A stretch of 64,000 nt of DNA, taken from assembly GCF_030445035.2 (NCBI RefSeq), contig NC_080673.1:200320216-200384215 (forward strand), given 5' to 3'. A program made the position numbers and the translations under genes. The stretch comes from Dasypus novemcinctus. Lineage: Eukaryota > Chordata > Mammalia > Cingulata > Dasypodidae. Of this stretch, positions 47,957 through 58,885 are shown in pieces; position 1 is the first letter of the stretch, and each line of letters begins with the position of its first letter. The notes under the pieces are model-generated. The model was not told where the DNA came from. It saw only the letters and a list, made by a program, of their open reading frames with translations, and made no database searches.

Positions 47957-49372
47957 ACGGAAGCAGATGTGGCTCAAGCGATTGGGCTCCCATATACCAT
48001 ATAGAAGGTCCAGGGCCTTTGATTCCCAGGGCCTCCTGGTGAAGGAGAGCTGACCTAAGCAGAGAGCTGGCCCAGGTGGACTTTTGGCCCACGCAGGAGT
48101 GCTGGCCTACACAGGAGTGCTGGCCGGTGAGGAGGGCAGGCCCATGCACAAGTGCTGGCCGGTGCGGAGAGCTGACCCATGCAGGAGTGCTGGCTTACAC
48201 GGGAGTGCTGGCCGGTGTGGAGAGCTGACCTACGCAGGAGTGCTGGCCTACACAGGAGTGCTGGCCGGTGCGGAGAGCTGGCCCACGCAGGAGTGCTGGC
48301 CTACACAGGAGTGCTGGCCCACGCACGAGTGCTGACCCTGCAGGAGTGCTGGCCAGTGCAGAGAGCTGGCCCACACAGGAGTGCTGGCCCTGCAGAAGTG
48401 CTGGCTGGTGCGGAGAGCTGGCTACACAGGAGTGCTGGCCCACACAAGAGTGCCGGCCCATGCAGAAGTGCTGACCCACACAGGAGTGCTGGCTGGTGTG
48501 GAGAGCTGGCCCACGCAGGAGTGCTGGCCCTGCAGGAGTGCTGGCCCATGCAGGAGTGCTGGCCCACACAGGAGTGCTGGCCAGTGCAGAGAGCTGGCCC
48601 ACGCAGGAGTGCTGGCCCATGCAAGACTGCTGCCCCTGTAGGAGTGCTAGCCAGTGCGGAGAGCTGGCCCACGCAGGAGTGCTGGCCCACATAGGAATGC
48701 TGGCTCTGCAGGAATGTTGGCCCATGCAGGAGTGCTGGCCCTGCAGGAGTGCTGGCCCACACAGGAGTGCTGGCCCTGCAGGAGTGCTGGCCCATGCAGG
48801 AGTGCTGGCCCACACAGGAGTGCTGGCCGTTGAGGAGAGCTGGCCCACACAGGAGTGCTGGCCCACGCAAGACTGCTGGCCGTGCAGGAGTGCTGGCCAG
48901 CGCGGCGAGCTGGCCCATGAAGGAGTGCTGGCCTACATAGGAGTGCTGGCCCTGCAGGAATGTTGGCCCAGGCAGGAGTGCTGGCCCTGCAGGAGTGCTG
49001 GCCCACACAGGAGTGCTGGCCCACATAGGAGTGCTGGCCCTGCAGGAATGCTGGCCCATGCAGGAGTCCTGGCCCATGCAGGAGTGCTGGTCTGTGCAGG
49101 AGTGCTGGCCCATGCAAATAGAGTTGGTGTAGCAAGATGTATCAACAAAAGGAGACACAGAAGAGGGACAACAGGAGACACAGCAGACCAAGTTGCTGAG
49201 GTGGTGCAAGAGATTGAGTGCCTCTCTCCGACTCTGGAAGGTCCCAGGATCAGTTCCCAGTGCCACCTAAAGAGAAGACAAGCAGACACAGAAGAACACA
49301 CCGCAAATGGACACAGAGAGCAGACAGCAAGGACAAAACAATGGGGGAAATAAATCTTTAAAAAAAAACAAA
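47957..49372 (+). mobile_element. Composite DAS-type SINE carrying an internal minisatellite
   Basis: It has the head at 47959 (GATGTGGCTCAAGCGATTGGG), then a ~1 kb tandem array, then a second tRNA-like module near 49195-49270 (GAGGTGGTGCAAGAGATTGAG; GGATCAGTTCCC), the CACAGAAGAACACACC block and an AAATAAATCTTTAAAA tail. The flanks are AAACCTA at 47947-47953 and 49373-49379. The closest pair is the outer one, AAACCTACATGAG at 47544 and AAACCTAGATGAG at 49373, so this SINE and its neighbour seem to share one insertion site. Confidence 0.85.
48092..49120 (+). repeat. 17/18-bp minisatellite inside the SINE
   Basis: The core GGAGTGCTGGCC is followed by variable endings: CACACA, CACGCA, CATGCA or TACACA (18-bp units), CTGCA (17-bp), or GGTGCG then GAGAGCTGGCCCACGCA (a 35-bp double unit). 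I estimate 55-60 units. The motif resembles the GCAGGAGTGC segment of ordinary long DAS SINE bodies. Few stop codons arise, so frames of up to 321 codons appear on both strands as hexapeptide repeats (QECWPT, ASTPVW); they are artefacts. Confidence 0.95.
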
Positions 49373-49380
49373 AAACCTAG

Positions 49381-49795
49381 ATGAGACACTATTTTTACTC
49401 CATTGGATTGGGAAAAATTAAAAATGTTTTATAATTCCGCCTTGGAAAGGTACCAAGGAAAGTCACTCTCATACCTTGAGAGTGGAAATATAAATTGATA
49501 AAACTCTCTGGAGGGCAGTTTGCAACATCTATTATACTTTAAAATGCTCATATTCTTTGATCCAGCAATTCCACTTCCATAAATTTATCCTAAAATAGAG
49601 CCACATATGAATTAAATGACATATATAGTGGGATAATACAAAACACTGTATAAGCAAAAGTCTGGAAACAATCTAAATGTTCATTTAGTAGAAGAGGGGC
49701 TGAATAAATTTTAGTATAGTCATACAGTGGGTTACTACACAATTTAAAAGGAATAAGGGATGAAGCAATCTCAAAAAAATATAAAGTAAAAGAAG
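49381..49795 (+). mobile_element. Old L1 remnant
   Basis: GGGCAGTTTGCAACATCTAT, GATCCAGCAATTCCACTTCC and TTAGTAGAAGAGGGGCTG are degraded ORF2 3' sequence. The element probably continues at 50180-50480. Confidence 0.7.
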
Positions 49796-49799
49796 TGCT

Positions 49800-50075
49800 T
49801 CACGGACAATTACGGGACACTGTAGATCCCCCCAGGGCCCACTGGATGGAACGTGAGAGAGTCTGGGCTATGATGTGGACCATTGACTATGGGGTGCAGT
49901 GATGCTCAGAGATGAACTTACCAGGTGCAATGGATGTATCACGATGATGGGAGAGAGTGTTGCTGTGGGGGGAGTGGGGGGCGGGGGCGGTGGGGTTGAA
50001 TGGGACCTCATATATTTTTTTTAATGTAATTAAAAATAATAATAATAAATAAATATTTTTTAAAAAAAAGAAAAA
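49800..50075 (+). mobile_element. L1 3' end fragment (young family)
   Basis: It matches 5826-6110 of the first L1 almost block for block: CACTGTAGATC, CCCACTGGATGGAA, GTGTTGCTGTGGGG, TGAATGGGACCTCATATATT and the AATAATAATAA tail. It is severely 5'-truncated. Confidence 0.85.
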
Positions 50076-50079
50076 GAAA

Positions 50080-50175
50080 CAAGACGCAGCAAAAAGACAC
50101 AGAAAACAGACAAAGGGGGGAGGGGAGGGGAATTAAATAAATAAAAATAAATCTTTAAAAAAAAAAAAAAAAGAA
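50080..50175 (+). mobile_element. DAS SINE 3' fragment
   Basis: Only the tail block remains: AAAGACACAGAAAACAGAC, a G-rich stretch, AAATAAATCTTT and an A-run. Confidence 0.7.
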
Positions 50176-50754
50176 AAGCCAGTGTAATGAAAAACAAGAC
50201 AAAGCAAAAAATTATGACTAGGATTACGTTTGTATATGCAGCACATAACTCAGAATACTCAGGAAGAGGTAATAGTTGATGCCTCTAAGGAGGGGAATTG
50301 AGTACTGGAGATTCAAGAACAGGGAAACCTGCTTTTCAGTATACATTCTTTGATACCTTTTAAATTCTGCATTATGTGCATGAATCATCTATTTTTAAAT
50401 TTTTAATGGAATTTATTTTTTAAATTATGTATTGTATGACCCATCTTTAAAAATAAATATGTACTGAATAAAGTCTGATAATATAAAATAAACTTGAAAT
50501 ACCAATCTTAGATATTTGCTACCTGGAGCACAAATCATAGCAATAAGTCTTACCTAAATAATTGTTTAAAGATTGGTTTAATAAAATTTGTTTCAATATT
50601 TTGCCATGTATCTATGACACAGGAGACAACTTGAAATGGTTCCCACTAGCAAATCTGGAACAATTTGAGCATGATAATAAATAGGGACAATATGGATTGT
50701 GACCTATTGAAAAAAACCAGGAATTCAAGAGTCTACACAGATACAAATAAATCA

Positions 50755-50803
50755 GGGAAGGAAAGAAGGAATGAAGGAAGGGAAGGCAGGGAGGGAGGGA
50801 GGC
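50755..50803 (+). repeat. (GGAA)n-like purine tract
   Basis: GGAAGGAAAG and GAAGGAAGGGAAGG units form a short purine tract. Confidence 0.75.
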
Positions 50804-50929
50804 CAGCTCTTCCTTCAGTAGAAAGCCAATTATAAATTTAAAAGAATGATGGATTTTTTTTAATGGCAACCATAATAATACTGTAGGCAGGAATCACTTA
50901 TAAATCTTAAAACTAGTGAGTGAAAGTTT

Positions 50930-51550
50930 GAGCAGTATTTCATATTCTTAAAGAGCCTCCCCACAGGATACCTCCAAAGGATAAAACAGTAACTTTATGG
51001 TGGGACCCCGCCACAACCCACTGATTAAAATTAGCATTGCCAGTAGTGGAATAATTGTCCACCTGTGTCTCTTGATGGGATGCCCAAAGAGGAAATCAGC
51101 AATGCTTCTGTGGCTGTCCTGCTGAAAGTGAACATCAGGCTCTAATCACAAAGAGGCACCAGACAAGCCCGGATTCAATGACGTTCTAACTGGATACGTG
51201 CCACAAACGCCATGGTCTTGCATAATGTTTTGTTATAAAGGACATTAACATGATGATAGATAAAATCTGAATGAGGTCTGTAGGTTAGATAAGAGAATTC
51301 CTTGTTTTTAGGAAGAAAACACTGATATATTCAGAGGTAAATTGACAATGTTTTTAATGGTTCATATATATATATACATGTATGTGTGTGTGTGTGTGGA
51401 GAGAGAGAAAAAAGAAAAAAAGGAAGCAATAGAGTGAAAAATCAATATTTGAGGATCTGGGTAAAGGTATTTAAGAATTCTTTGTACTATTATGCAACTT
51501 TCCTTTAAGTCTAAAATTATGCCCAAATAAAAATATTTTCAATAAAACAC
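50930..51550 (+). mobile_element. Ancient L1 (L1ME/HAL1-like) 3' end, tentative
   Basis: The end AAAGGTATTTAAGAATTC, TTTGTACTATTATGCAACTT and CCTTTAAGTCTAAAATTATG is typical of ancient L1 3' ends. A (TA)n(TG)n microsatellite at 51363-51400 is embedded. The 5' limit is unclear. Confidence 0.5.
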
Positions 51551-51559
51551 AAATCGTAA

Positions 51560-52390
51560 AAAATATTTTCTGCAAAGTCTTTGACACTTTTCCCATCAAG
51601 GAGTGAAGCCTAATCCCCTCCCACTGATTATGACCTTAGTGCCTCGCTGCTCATGAACATACATCAGTTCACAGAAGATGGGTCCACCTGGCTCTCCTTC
51701 TCTTGAGACATGGGCCTTTGGAGTCTTGAACTGCCTTGTAAAGAGCCCAGCAACGCTGAAGCCACCTGCTAGGAGGACCACCTGGTAAGATAGGTAGAAA
51801 TGCCCAAAGAGCCCCCGGTGGTCTCTAGGGACATCAGGCTTCCTTTTTCAGTTGCCATGTGCTGTCTCACCAACCAGCCCGTAGAACTTCCCCAAGGTGG
51901 GGGTAGGTCATCCCCATGGTGCCGCAGAGCCAGGGCTAGGGTGCAGCAAGTGAGCTGCTGGTGCTCGAAGTCGAAGGAGGCAGCACCCTCCCAGGACTGA
52001 AGTGGTGAAGGGCGCTGGGATGAAGGCCAACCTTCACGTTCAGTCTTGGTCTGTCTGTCTGTGCGACCTTAGGTGGAGTCCCTGGACCCTTCCCCACCTC
52101 ACCTGTCTGATCTCTTTAATGGACAGGATGGGACCAGCTCGGGTGCTGGGAGGTCGAAAGGAGACACCTTGCAAGTTATACAAGAGTGTTCAGACTTTAG
52201 TTGAGGACAGCACTTTCTGGGGGACTGCCAGTCCCCTGGGTCTTGAATCAGTCCCAGACAGCGAAAATACTGCCCCTCATGGGCAGCACCACCTGTCCTA
52301 GGCTAGAAGATAGTGGTGGGCAAGACAGAATGCATCTCGGCTCTTGGGGACCTTCGCTTCTAGGGCAGCATTATTCTTTACAAGGTACGG
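51560..52390. other. Intergenic, GC-moderate, no supported gene
   Basis: Frames of 61-99 codons at 51596-52437 overlap one another and have no recognisable domain. There is no clear repeat family. Confidence 0.4.
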
Positions 52391-52399
52391 ACCTCAAAT

Positions 52400-53418
52400 C
52401 TCCTGAAGGCTACGGAGACCCACAGGTTCTATGGTAATGGCAGATGGATTTGGAGCTCTGTGCTACATCAGTGGGCCCTACTTTGAATTTGTGCTCCTGA
52501 GTGTGATGGAGCTGGACTCAGATGTGACCTTTCTACACATGCTTCTTCTGTCACATTTACTGAACCTGTGGTTGGCGCTAGGGATGGTGTATACTCAGGT
52601 GACTTGAATCTCTGGACTGCCCATGGGCCCTGAGCCTCAGCAGAGTTGCAATTCCTACTCTCTTGTTCATTGGACTTACCCAGGTCAGCTAACAGGGAGG
52701 TGAAGAAGGTCAACCACCACACCAGGGAACCAAGAGTGCCTACAACTGCAATCAGGAGAATCCCATCCATCATCCATGTGGAATCTAAGCTCCCTATCGA
52801 TCTACAGGTGGAGTGGACATAACCATCCCAGGTTCCACAGAATTGAGGAATAAAATGTGGATTAGAGTGGACTTACTGATACTCTACTATAAAACTATTG
52901 GGATTAGTAACAGAAGAAATTGTAGCATTGATGTGGAGAAAGTGGCTACAGTAGTTTCTGAGGGCAGGGAGAAGGAAGAAGAGAGGTGATGTAGGTGCAT
53001 TTTTGGGACTTTGAGTTGCCCTGAGTGATATTGTAGGGTCAGATGCTGGACTTTATATATCCTGCCATAATCCACTGAATGGACTGGGAGAGAGTGTGAA
53101 CTGCAGGGTAAGCTATCATCTGTGTGGTGCAGCAGTGCTCCAAAATGTGTTCGCCAAGTGCGATGAGTGTGCCACAATGATGGGGGAGGTTGTTGGTGTG
53201 GGAAGAGTGGGGAGTAGGGGTGTGGGTATATGGGAACCTCTTATGTTTTTTAATATAACATTTTTTGAGATGCATGTATCTTCAAAGAAACACAATTTAC
53301 AAAAATGATGAGGGTGGGGGGATGGGGAGTGGGTTATATGGGAACCTCTTATGTTTTTTAATGTAACATTCTGTGTGATCTCTTAACTTTAATTTTTAAA
53401 AATGTGTTTTTAAAAAAG
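52400..53418 (+). mobile_element. 5'-truncated L1 insertion with duplicated 3' end
   Basis: It holds the L1 3' UTR from the GAGACCCACAGGTTCTATGG block to an A-rich end. The terminal block GGGAACCTCTTATGTTTTTT occurs twice, near 53230 and 53340, separated by about 110 bases. No clean target-site duplication was found. Confidence 0.75.
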
Positions 53419-53439
53419 ACCTCACAAAATGTATCATTT

Positions 53440-53915
53440 CATAGATGTCTTTAAAAGAGGAGCAAAGCACAAAAACCACCACCATGTCAGACATACATAT
53501 GGACTCCTAATCCCCAGCCCTGTGGGACTGATGTGCCCATTTCTGCAATAGAGACTGGAGTTTGGAGAAGTTCCTAAATTCGGACAACCAATACACAGTG
53601 AAGCTAAACTCTGCACTCGGGCGTGTGCGGCTTGCAAGCGTGTGCAGTGTGTGCAGCGTGGCTCTATGTTTGGCAGCTGGGACCTGGAGTGAGGACCTCT
53701 TGACCACCGTGCTATGGACACTTGGGGCTGGCTAATCCTGTGCTCTTGGGACTGTCCTATGAACTGAAGGATGCTTAGCAGCACCCCTGGCCTTTACCCA
53801 CCAGGTGCCAGGAGCGCACCACCCCCACCCCGAGTTGTGACAACCAAAAATATTTCCAGACATTGCCAAAGGTTCCCGGGGTAGGGGGCATGGGGGCAAA
53901 ATTGCCCTGGTTGAG
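53440..53915. other. Intergenic, no supported gene
   Basis: A 116-codon minus-strand frame at 53434-53784 and a shifted 66-codon one have no recognisable content. Confidence 0.4.
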
Positions 53916-53919
53916 AACT

Positions 53920-54105
53920 ACTGGCTGAAGTATAAACCCTGGTTCCACCACTTACCGGCCAGGTGACCTTGAACAAGCAACTTAACCCTTCTGTGCCTCA
54001 GTGTCCTCATCTGTCAAGTGGAAAAAGTAACAGTATCCCCTTCTGTTTCCCCAAGCTGCCTTCACTCCAAACACAATGCTGTGCACACAACTGGTGCACA
54101 ATGAA
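53920..54105 (+). repeat. MIR element
   Basis: TTCCACCACTTACCGGCCAG, GTGACCTTGAACAAGC, AACTTAACCCTTCTGTGCC and TCAGTGTCCTCATCTGTC are the MIR core. Confidence 0.85.
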
Positions 54106-54257
54106 GATCTATTTACAAATGCACAGAGAAATGGCTCCATTCACCAGCGATGAACAAGTCAACAAGGAGCCGAACACCGTCATCCACTCATCAGTGCCTC
54201 TGGTTGTGGACAGTGTCCCAGTGGCCTCTCTCACCATCGCTGGGCAGTTGTGATCAA

Positions 54258-54400
54258 AGGCACTGTGACCAGGCTGCCTGGGTTCAAGGCCAGCTCTGCC
54301 ATTCATGAGCCACGGGACCTAGAGTTTTAGCCTCTTGGTGCCTTCATGTCCTCATCCTAGAATTAGGGTAATGAGATTGTCCCCCTGCCAAGGCTGTGTG
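54258..54400 (+). repeat. MIR element
   Basis: GGCTGCCTGGGTTCAAGG, CAGCTCTGCCATTCATGAGC and CTTCATGTCCTCATCC fit MIR. Confidence 0.75.
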
Positions 54401-54416
54401 GAGTAGCATCACACGC

Positions 54417-54600
54417 CTCCTCGCCCACAGCCCTCCAGCCTCACTGGCTGCCTTTCTGTTCTCCAAGCTCGCCAAGCACAATCCCTTTTCCCGGCTTTGC
54501 ACTGACCATTCTGTCTGCCCCCTAGAGGTGGACATCATTCCATCCCTTACCTCACCTGGGCCTCTGCCTCAACCGTGCCACCTGACGAGCCTACATGAAA
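54417..54600 (+). repeat. L2-type LINE fragment
   Basis: CTGTTCTCCAAGCTCGCC, AAGCACAATCCCTTTTCCC and GGCTTTGCACTGACCATTC follow the L2 3' region. Confidence 0.6.
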
Positions 54601-54760
54601 GAGCAGCCTCACCACTCTCTTCGCCCTGCTTTTGTCCTCCACCCAGCAACAACCAGCACTTGAGAGGATAGAGCCTAGCCAGTGTAGCACAGTACAGAGC
54701 AGTACAGGAGAGGAAGGTTTATCTGTTTGTCTATCTCCTCCTCTAAAATATAATGTCCAG

Positions 54761-55161
54761 GGAAGTGGATTTGGCTCAACTGATAGAGCATCCACTTACC
54801 GTATGGGAGGTCCAAGGTTCAAACCCAGGGAGTCCTGACCTGTGTGGTGAGCTGGCCCATGCACAGTGCTGATGAGTGCAAGGAGTGCTGTCCCCTGTGT
54901 AGGGGTGCCCCATGCACAAGGAGTGTGCCCCATAAGGAGAGCCCCCCAGCACGAAAGCAGCCTGCCCAGGAATGGCGGCACACACATGGAGAGCTGATGC
55001 AGCAAGATGACACAACAAAACGAGACACAGATTCCAGGTGCCGCTGACAAGAATGCAAGCAGACACAGAAGAACACACAGCGAATGGACCCAGAGAGCAG
55101 ACAACAGCAGGAAGGGGGGAGGGGAGAGAAATAAATCTTTTTTTAAAAATTAAAAAATAAA
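54761..55161 (+). mobile_element. DAS-type SINE (long form)
   Basis: Head GGAAGTGGATTTGGCTCAAC and box B AGGTTCAAACCC, with a full long body. The 18-base target duplication (two mismatches) is at 54743-54760 and 55162-55179 and ends TAATGTCCAG. It is the SINE nearest the 3' side of DRD5. Confidence 0.93.
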
Positions 55162-55179
55162 CTAAAACGTAATGTCCAG

Positions 55180-57182
55180 AGACTTTACCCAATGACTATA
55201 TTCCCAGTGCTGGAACAGTGCCTACCACAAAGCAGGCGCTTGGTCACCGCAGTGAATGATGAGTGCCCTTCTACAGAAAGGGTTTCCAAAGTCCTCACAT
55301 AATCCATTATTTAAACACGGATAAGAACAGTGTTGGCCATCAGAGATTTTGCTTATGCAATCTGTTCTTCAGAATAGGATAACTGCATTTTAGAGCCGTA
55401 AGAGACTCCTGGGTCAATTAGAGTAGAGCATTTTGAGCTGGGTTCCCTACATCGGTGGTCTTCCGAGACTAAGAGGAAGTCTACCAGTAAGGACTCACAA
55501 GGTCAAAGATGCTGGGAAACAATGCAGACTCTTACCCCTTCTTGGGATTCACAAGGCACAGGAGAAGCTCTAGGAATCCCTGCAGAAAAGACTGGGGTTG
55601 AACCTGGGTTTGCTGACCTGACTGAACCATTGACCCCATCCAATAACATCTTTTAGGTCCTCGTTGCATCACAAAAGAAGATTTAAATAACAGTGATCTA
55701 GTACAAGTCTTTCAATTTACAGCTGCAGAGTGCAAGTGAGACCCAGAGAGACTAAACCAACTTACACAGGCATCTCCTGAATCCTAAACCAGGCCACTTT
55801 TCACAGCCCCTTATCTTACCTTGATGGTCCACTTAGCTTTCAGTTCATGTGAGGTTAAAAACTGGACACAAGACCTCAGGCTCCGATATCAAGCTTACTA
55901 AATGATATATGAAAATTCATCTGCCCTATAGGGTTTTCTTTCAATCTCACCATTCCAGAAAGAGTCAATCATTCGTTCAACAAATATGTATTTAGAATTA
56001 TAAGTCAGGCACTGCACATTTTCCAATGAATAGGACGTGATTGTTCAGAAGACTGACAATAAAATGATCCTTAAAGAGACGAAAACTGATTAAACTGTCC
56101 TTGATAAGACCGCTTCAAAATAGAGACATGTAAGAAATTACATATTCACATTTCATTTGCTTCCATTAACAGTACTAGCCTTCAGATCTAATGGTAATAA
56201 ATTGCTATTAACTGGAATGGTTCTGGAATAAAATGCTCCCCTTCACTGAGCAGACAGCAGAGAGGAAGAACTAAAAGACTGGAGTTACGTGGGCTTTTTT
56301 TGTTAAGAACTTCAAACAACAGATTTTCCAATTTCCAGTTCATTCAAATTTCATCTCCGGCTCTTACATTTTGGTCAAAATACATTCTTCCATTTGCTAT
56401 TGTCCACAGACAAAAATATCAATTTTAAAATGGGATTTCTTTTTTAAAGCATATTTACTCAATTTCAAAGCCCTTCAGCAAAGTAATTTATCAAATGGCA
56501 CCTAACTCTAAAATACACTATCGATTCGAGATTGAGAAAGATCTAGCTATTTTTCTAAATGGCCTTTCCAATGAATGAGGGGCATCTGTCTAGGAATCAG
56601 GAGAATTGCTTTATGTTATTTTTAAAAGAAGATTCCAAATGAGAAAACATGTTTTTGAATTCTGGGCTTGAGACATCCGTATCTGACAACTTGGCACTGC
56701 AGCCAGCTTTCAGTAAAGACTCTAAATATGAATGTCTAATCAAAGAGAACCTGAGAAGTCAGAAGCTCTTCAAAGTCATTTGTCCCTGAATATCCCTTTA
56801 AGTCCTGTCTGGAAAGAAAAAAAAAAAAAAAAATGTGTGCTTCCAGACCCAGAGAAACTCTCCCCTGATTTTTAAGGACACATTTGTGAGTTGTCCAAGG
56901 GCAGTTCGGAAAACCAACCTGGCAAAGCAGAGAGCATCATCCCATGATTCACATAATCTGTATTTATTGACACCAAAACAAATGGGGAAGGATCCCTCCT
57001 TTGTAGTAAAGACACCTTCCAGCACAGAAGCTACATAAACACAGGCCACAGAAAGCAAGACCCAGGAAAGCCACCACCCACCCTGGTGGCATCACTGCAC
57101 ACACGAACCTATTGTTCAAAATTCAATCCAAGCACAGATAAGTCCCCGGACAATTCCATTGCTTTAAAAAGGGAGCGAAGAG
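55180..57182. other. Repeat-poor DRD5 3' flank
   Basis: Between the SINE ending near 55161 and the DRD5 3' end I recognise little beyond a probable MIR remnant on the minus strand (about 55680-55800), a short ancient fragment near 55975-56060 and an A-run at 56817-56833. The rest is AT-rich unique sequence with no coding frame of note. The absence of young insertions beside a brain-expressed gene fits constraint, but the sequence alone does not show conservation. Confidence 0.5.
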
Positions 57183-57277
57183 TTTATTTTTTTTTAAAGG
57201 ACCAAGTATCACCTTGGTCCTTAGACAGGATCTTGGTCCACCTCTGCTCAGCTGGAGTATATTTGACTGAGTTTATT
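57183..57277 (-). promoter_or_regulatory. Candidate DRD5 polyadenylation signals
   Basis: Two AATAAA hexamers occur on the minus strand downstream of the DRD5 stop, at 57272-57277 and 57183-57188. Either would give a short 3' UTR of roughly 200-300 bases. The motif is common in AT-rich DNA, so these are candidates only. Confidence 0.3.
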
Positions 57278-57454
57278 CCAAACCCTTCTGCCAATTCTTC
57301 CATGGATAAACGGATGGGCAAGGTCTCTAAGCACATGGACTGCTACACAGAAATACTGATAAACTGAGCAACTGCTGGAAATGTGTGTTTGTGTCTGTGT
57401 GTGCATGCTAATAAAATGTCTCTGCAGATCCAAGAGAGGCGTTTGTTTCACATT

Positions 57455-58885
57455 TTAATGCAATCCATTTGTGGCGAAGGGCGTTATTTTGCCCAGTGAA
57501 ATCTCCCCGTCCCGATCCAGCTCCCAGGTAGCCTCTGCAGCAGGTTCACCGTCTGGGGATGTCTGGGAAACCTGAGAGAGACGATCAAAGGGGGCCTCCT
57601 CCTCCTCTCTGTCGGCGCCACCCTCTGCCGGGGTCACCGCGTTGGGGATCATGTGGACGTAGGCGGCTGCCATCTCCCGGTGGAAGGCGGTGTCCTGGTT
57701 GTAGGAGACGAGCTCGTTGCTGATGTTCACCGTCTCCACCCGGCTGCGGGCGCAGAGGTGGCCGCACCCCAGCAGCTGGGCGAACACCCCCCGGAAGTCG
57801 GCGTTGAAGGCGTAGATGATGGGGTTGAGAGAAGAGTTGGCCCAGCCAAACCAGACAAAGACGTCAAAGGTGGTCTCGCTGACGCAAGGGAAGCCGGCCG
57901 CGGGGCCAGCAGTGGGGCCGCTGCAGAAGGGGACCGAGCAGTTGAGGATGAAGAAGGGCAGCCAGCAGCACACGAAGACCCCCATGATCCCCGACAGCGT
58001 CTTGAGGACCTTCGTCTCCTTCTGGATGGAGGCCCTCAGGCTGGTGGCAGGCGCGCAGGGCGCACGGCGCCGGCGGCTCTGCGCGCGCTCCGCCGCCCTC
58101 TCCAGGGAGGAAATCCTGCGGATCTGCACCTGGGCGATGCGGTAGATGCGCGTGTAGGTCACGATCATGATGGCCACCGGGATGTAGAAGCTGATGAGTG
58201 AGGAGGAGATGGCGTAAGTCCGGTTCAGGCTGGAGTCACAGTTCTCCGCCCTTCCTTCGGGCTCCTCCGCCTCCTCCCAGGAAGTGGCATTGGCCAGGTG
58301 GGACGCGGCACCCAGCCGTCCCCGGGAGCCCGCCTTGTCCCTGTGCCAGTGCAGTTGGACCGGGATGAAGGAGATGAGGATGGACAATGTCCAGGCCAGG
58401 CCGACCATGACCAAGGCCACGCGCTGGGTCATCTTGCGCTCGTAGCGGAAGGGTCTGGAGATGGCCCAGTAGCGGTCCACGCTGATAACGCAAAGATTGA
58501 GGATGGAGGCCGTGGAGCACATGATGTCGAAGGCCACCCAGACGTCGCAGAACGCCCCGAAGGGCCAGTAACCGGCCACCTCGGCGACCGCCTTCCAGGG
58601 CATGACCAGCAGCGCCACGAAGAGATCGGACACGGCCAAGGACACGATGAAGACGTTGGTCATCTTGGCGCGCAGGTGGCGGCTGCGCACGATGGCCGCA
58701 CACACCAGCACGTTGCCCAGCAGGGTCCAGAGGATGAGCAGAGTCAGGAGGCCTGCGGTGACCACCTGCCTGGGCCCCAGCCGCGCCGCCCGGGCCGAGC
58801 CCCCCACGGCATCCCCCTGAGCCAGCAGCTGCTGCAGCCGGAACCGCGCCGGGGACACCGTGCCGTTGCGCCCCGGCGGCAGCAT
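57455..58885 (-). CDS. DRD5: Dopamine receptor D5 (D1-class GPCR), complete, intronless
   Basis: This is a complete 476-codon frame for a rhodopsin-family receptor that binds dopamine at the plasma membrane and raises cAMP through Gs/Golf. Visible landmarks: N-terminal sequon N7; TM1 around residues 42-66; ligand aspartate D120 in TM3; DRY at 137-139; disulfide partners C113 and C216; sequons N199 and N221 in extracellular loop 2; TM5 serines 228, 229 and 232; CWLP at 307-310; NPIIY at 354-358; likely palmitoylated cysteines 374 and 378; a long acidic cytoplasmic tail ending in NGLH. The human protein is 477 residues, so the length is right. The ATG is chosen because the MLPPG start matches the family and has G at -3. 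Loop 2, loop 3 and the tail separate it from DRD1. One oddity is glycine at 299 in TM6, where I expect valine. Being intronless in the coding region is normal for D1-class genes. Confidence 0.97.
   Translation of the reverse strand: MLPPGRNGTVSPARFRLQQLLAQGDAVGGSARAARLGPRQVVTAGLLTLLILWTLLGNVLVCAAIVRSRHLRAKMTNVFIVSLAVSDLFVALLVMPWKAVAEVAGYWPFGAFCDVWVAFDIMCSTASILNLCVISVDRYWAISRPFRYERKMTQRVALVMVGLAWTLSILISFIPVQLHWHRDKAGSRGRLGAASHLANATSWEEAEEPEGRAENCDSSLNRTYAISSSLISFYIPVAIMIVTYTRIYRIAQVQIRRISSLERAAERAQSRRRRAPCAPATSLRASIQKETKVLKTLSGIMGVFVCCWLPFFILNCSVPFCSGPTAGPAAGFPCVSETTFDVFVWFGWANSSLNPIIYAFNADFRGVFAQLLGCGHLCARSRVETVNISNELVSYNQDTAFHREMAAAYVHMIPNAVTPAEGGADREEEEAPFDRLSQVSQTSPDGEPAAEATWELDRDGEISLGKITPFATNGLH

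Noticed and set aside
48092..49120. CRISPR-like array
   Set aside because: Units are contiguous with no unique spacers, the genome is mammalian, and the array is inside a SINE.
48301..49353. Frames of 285 and 321 codons on opposite strands at 47.9-49.4 kb
   Set aside because: They are translations of the 17/18-bp minisatellite in both directions. The unit lacks stops, so long frames on both strands are expected without coding.
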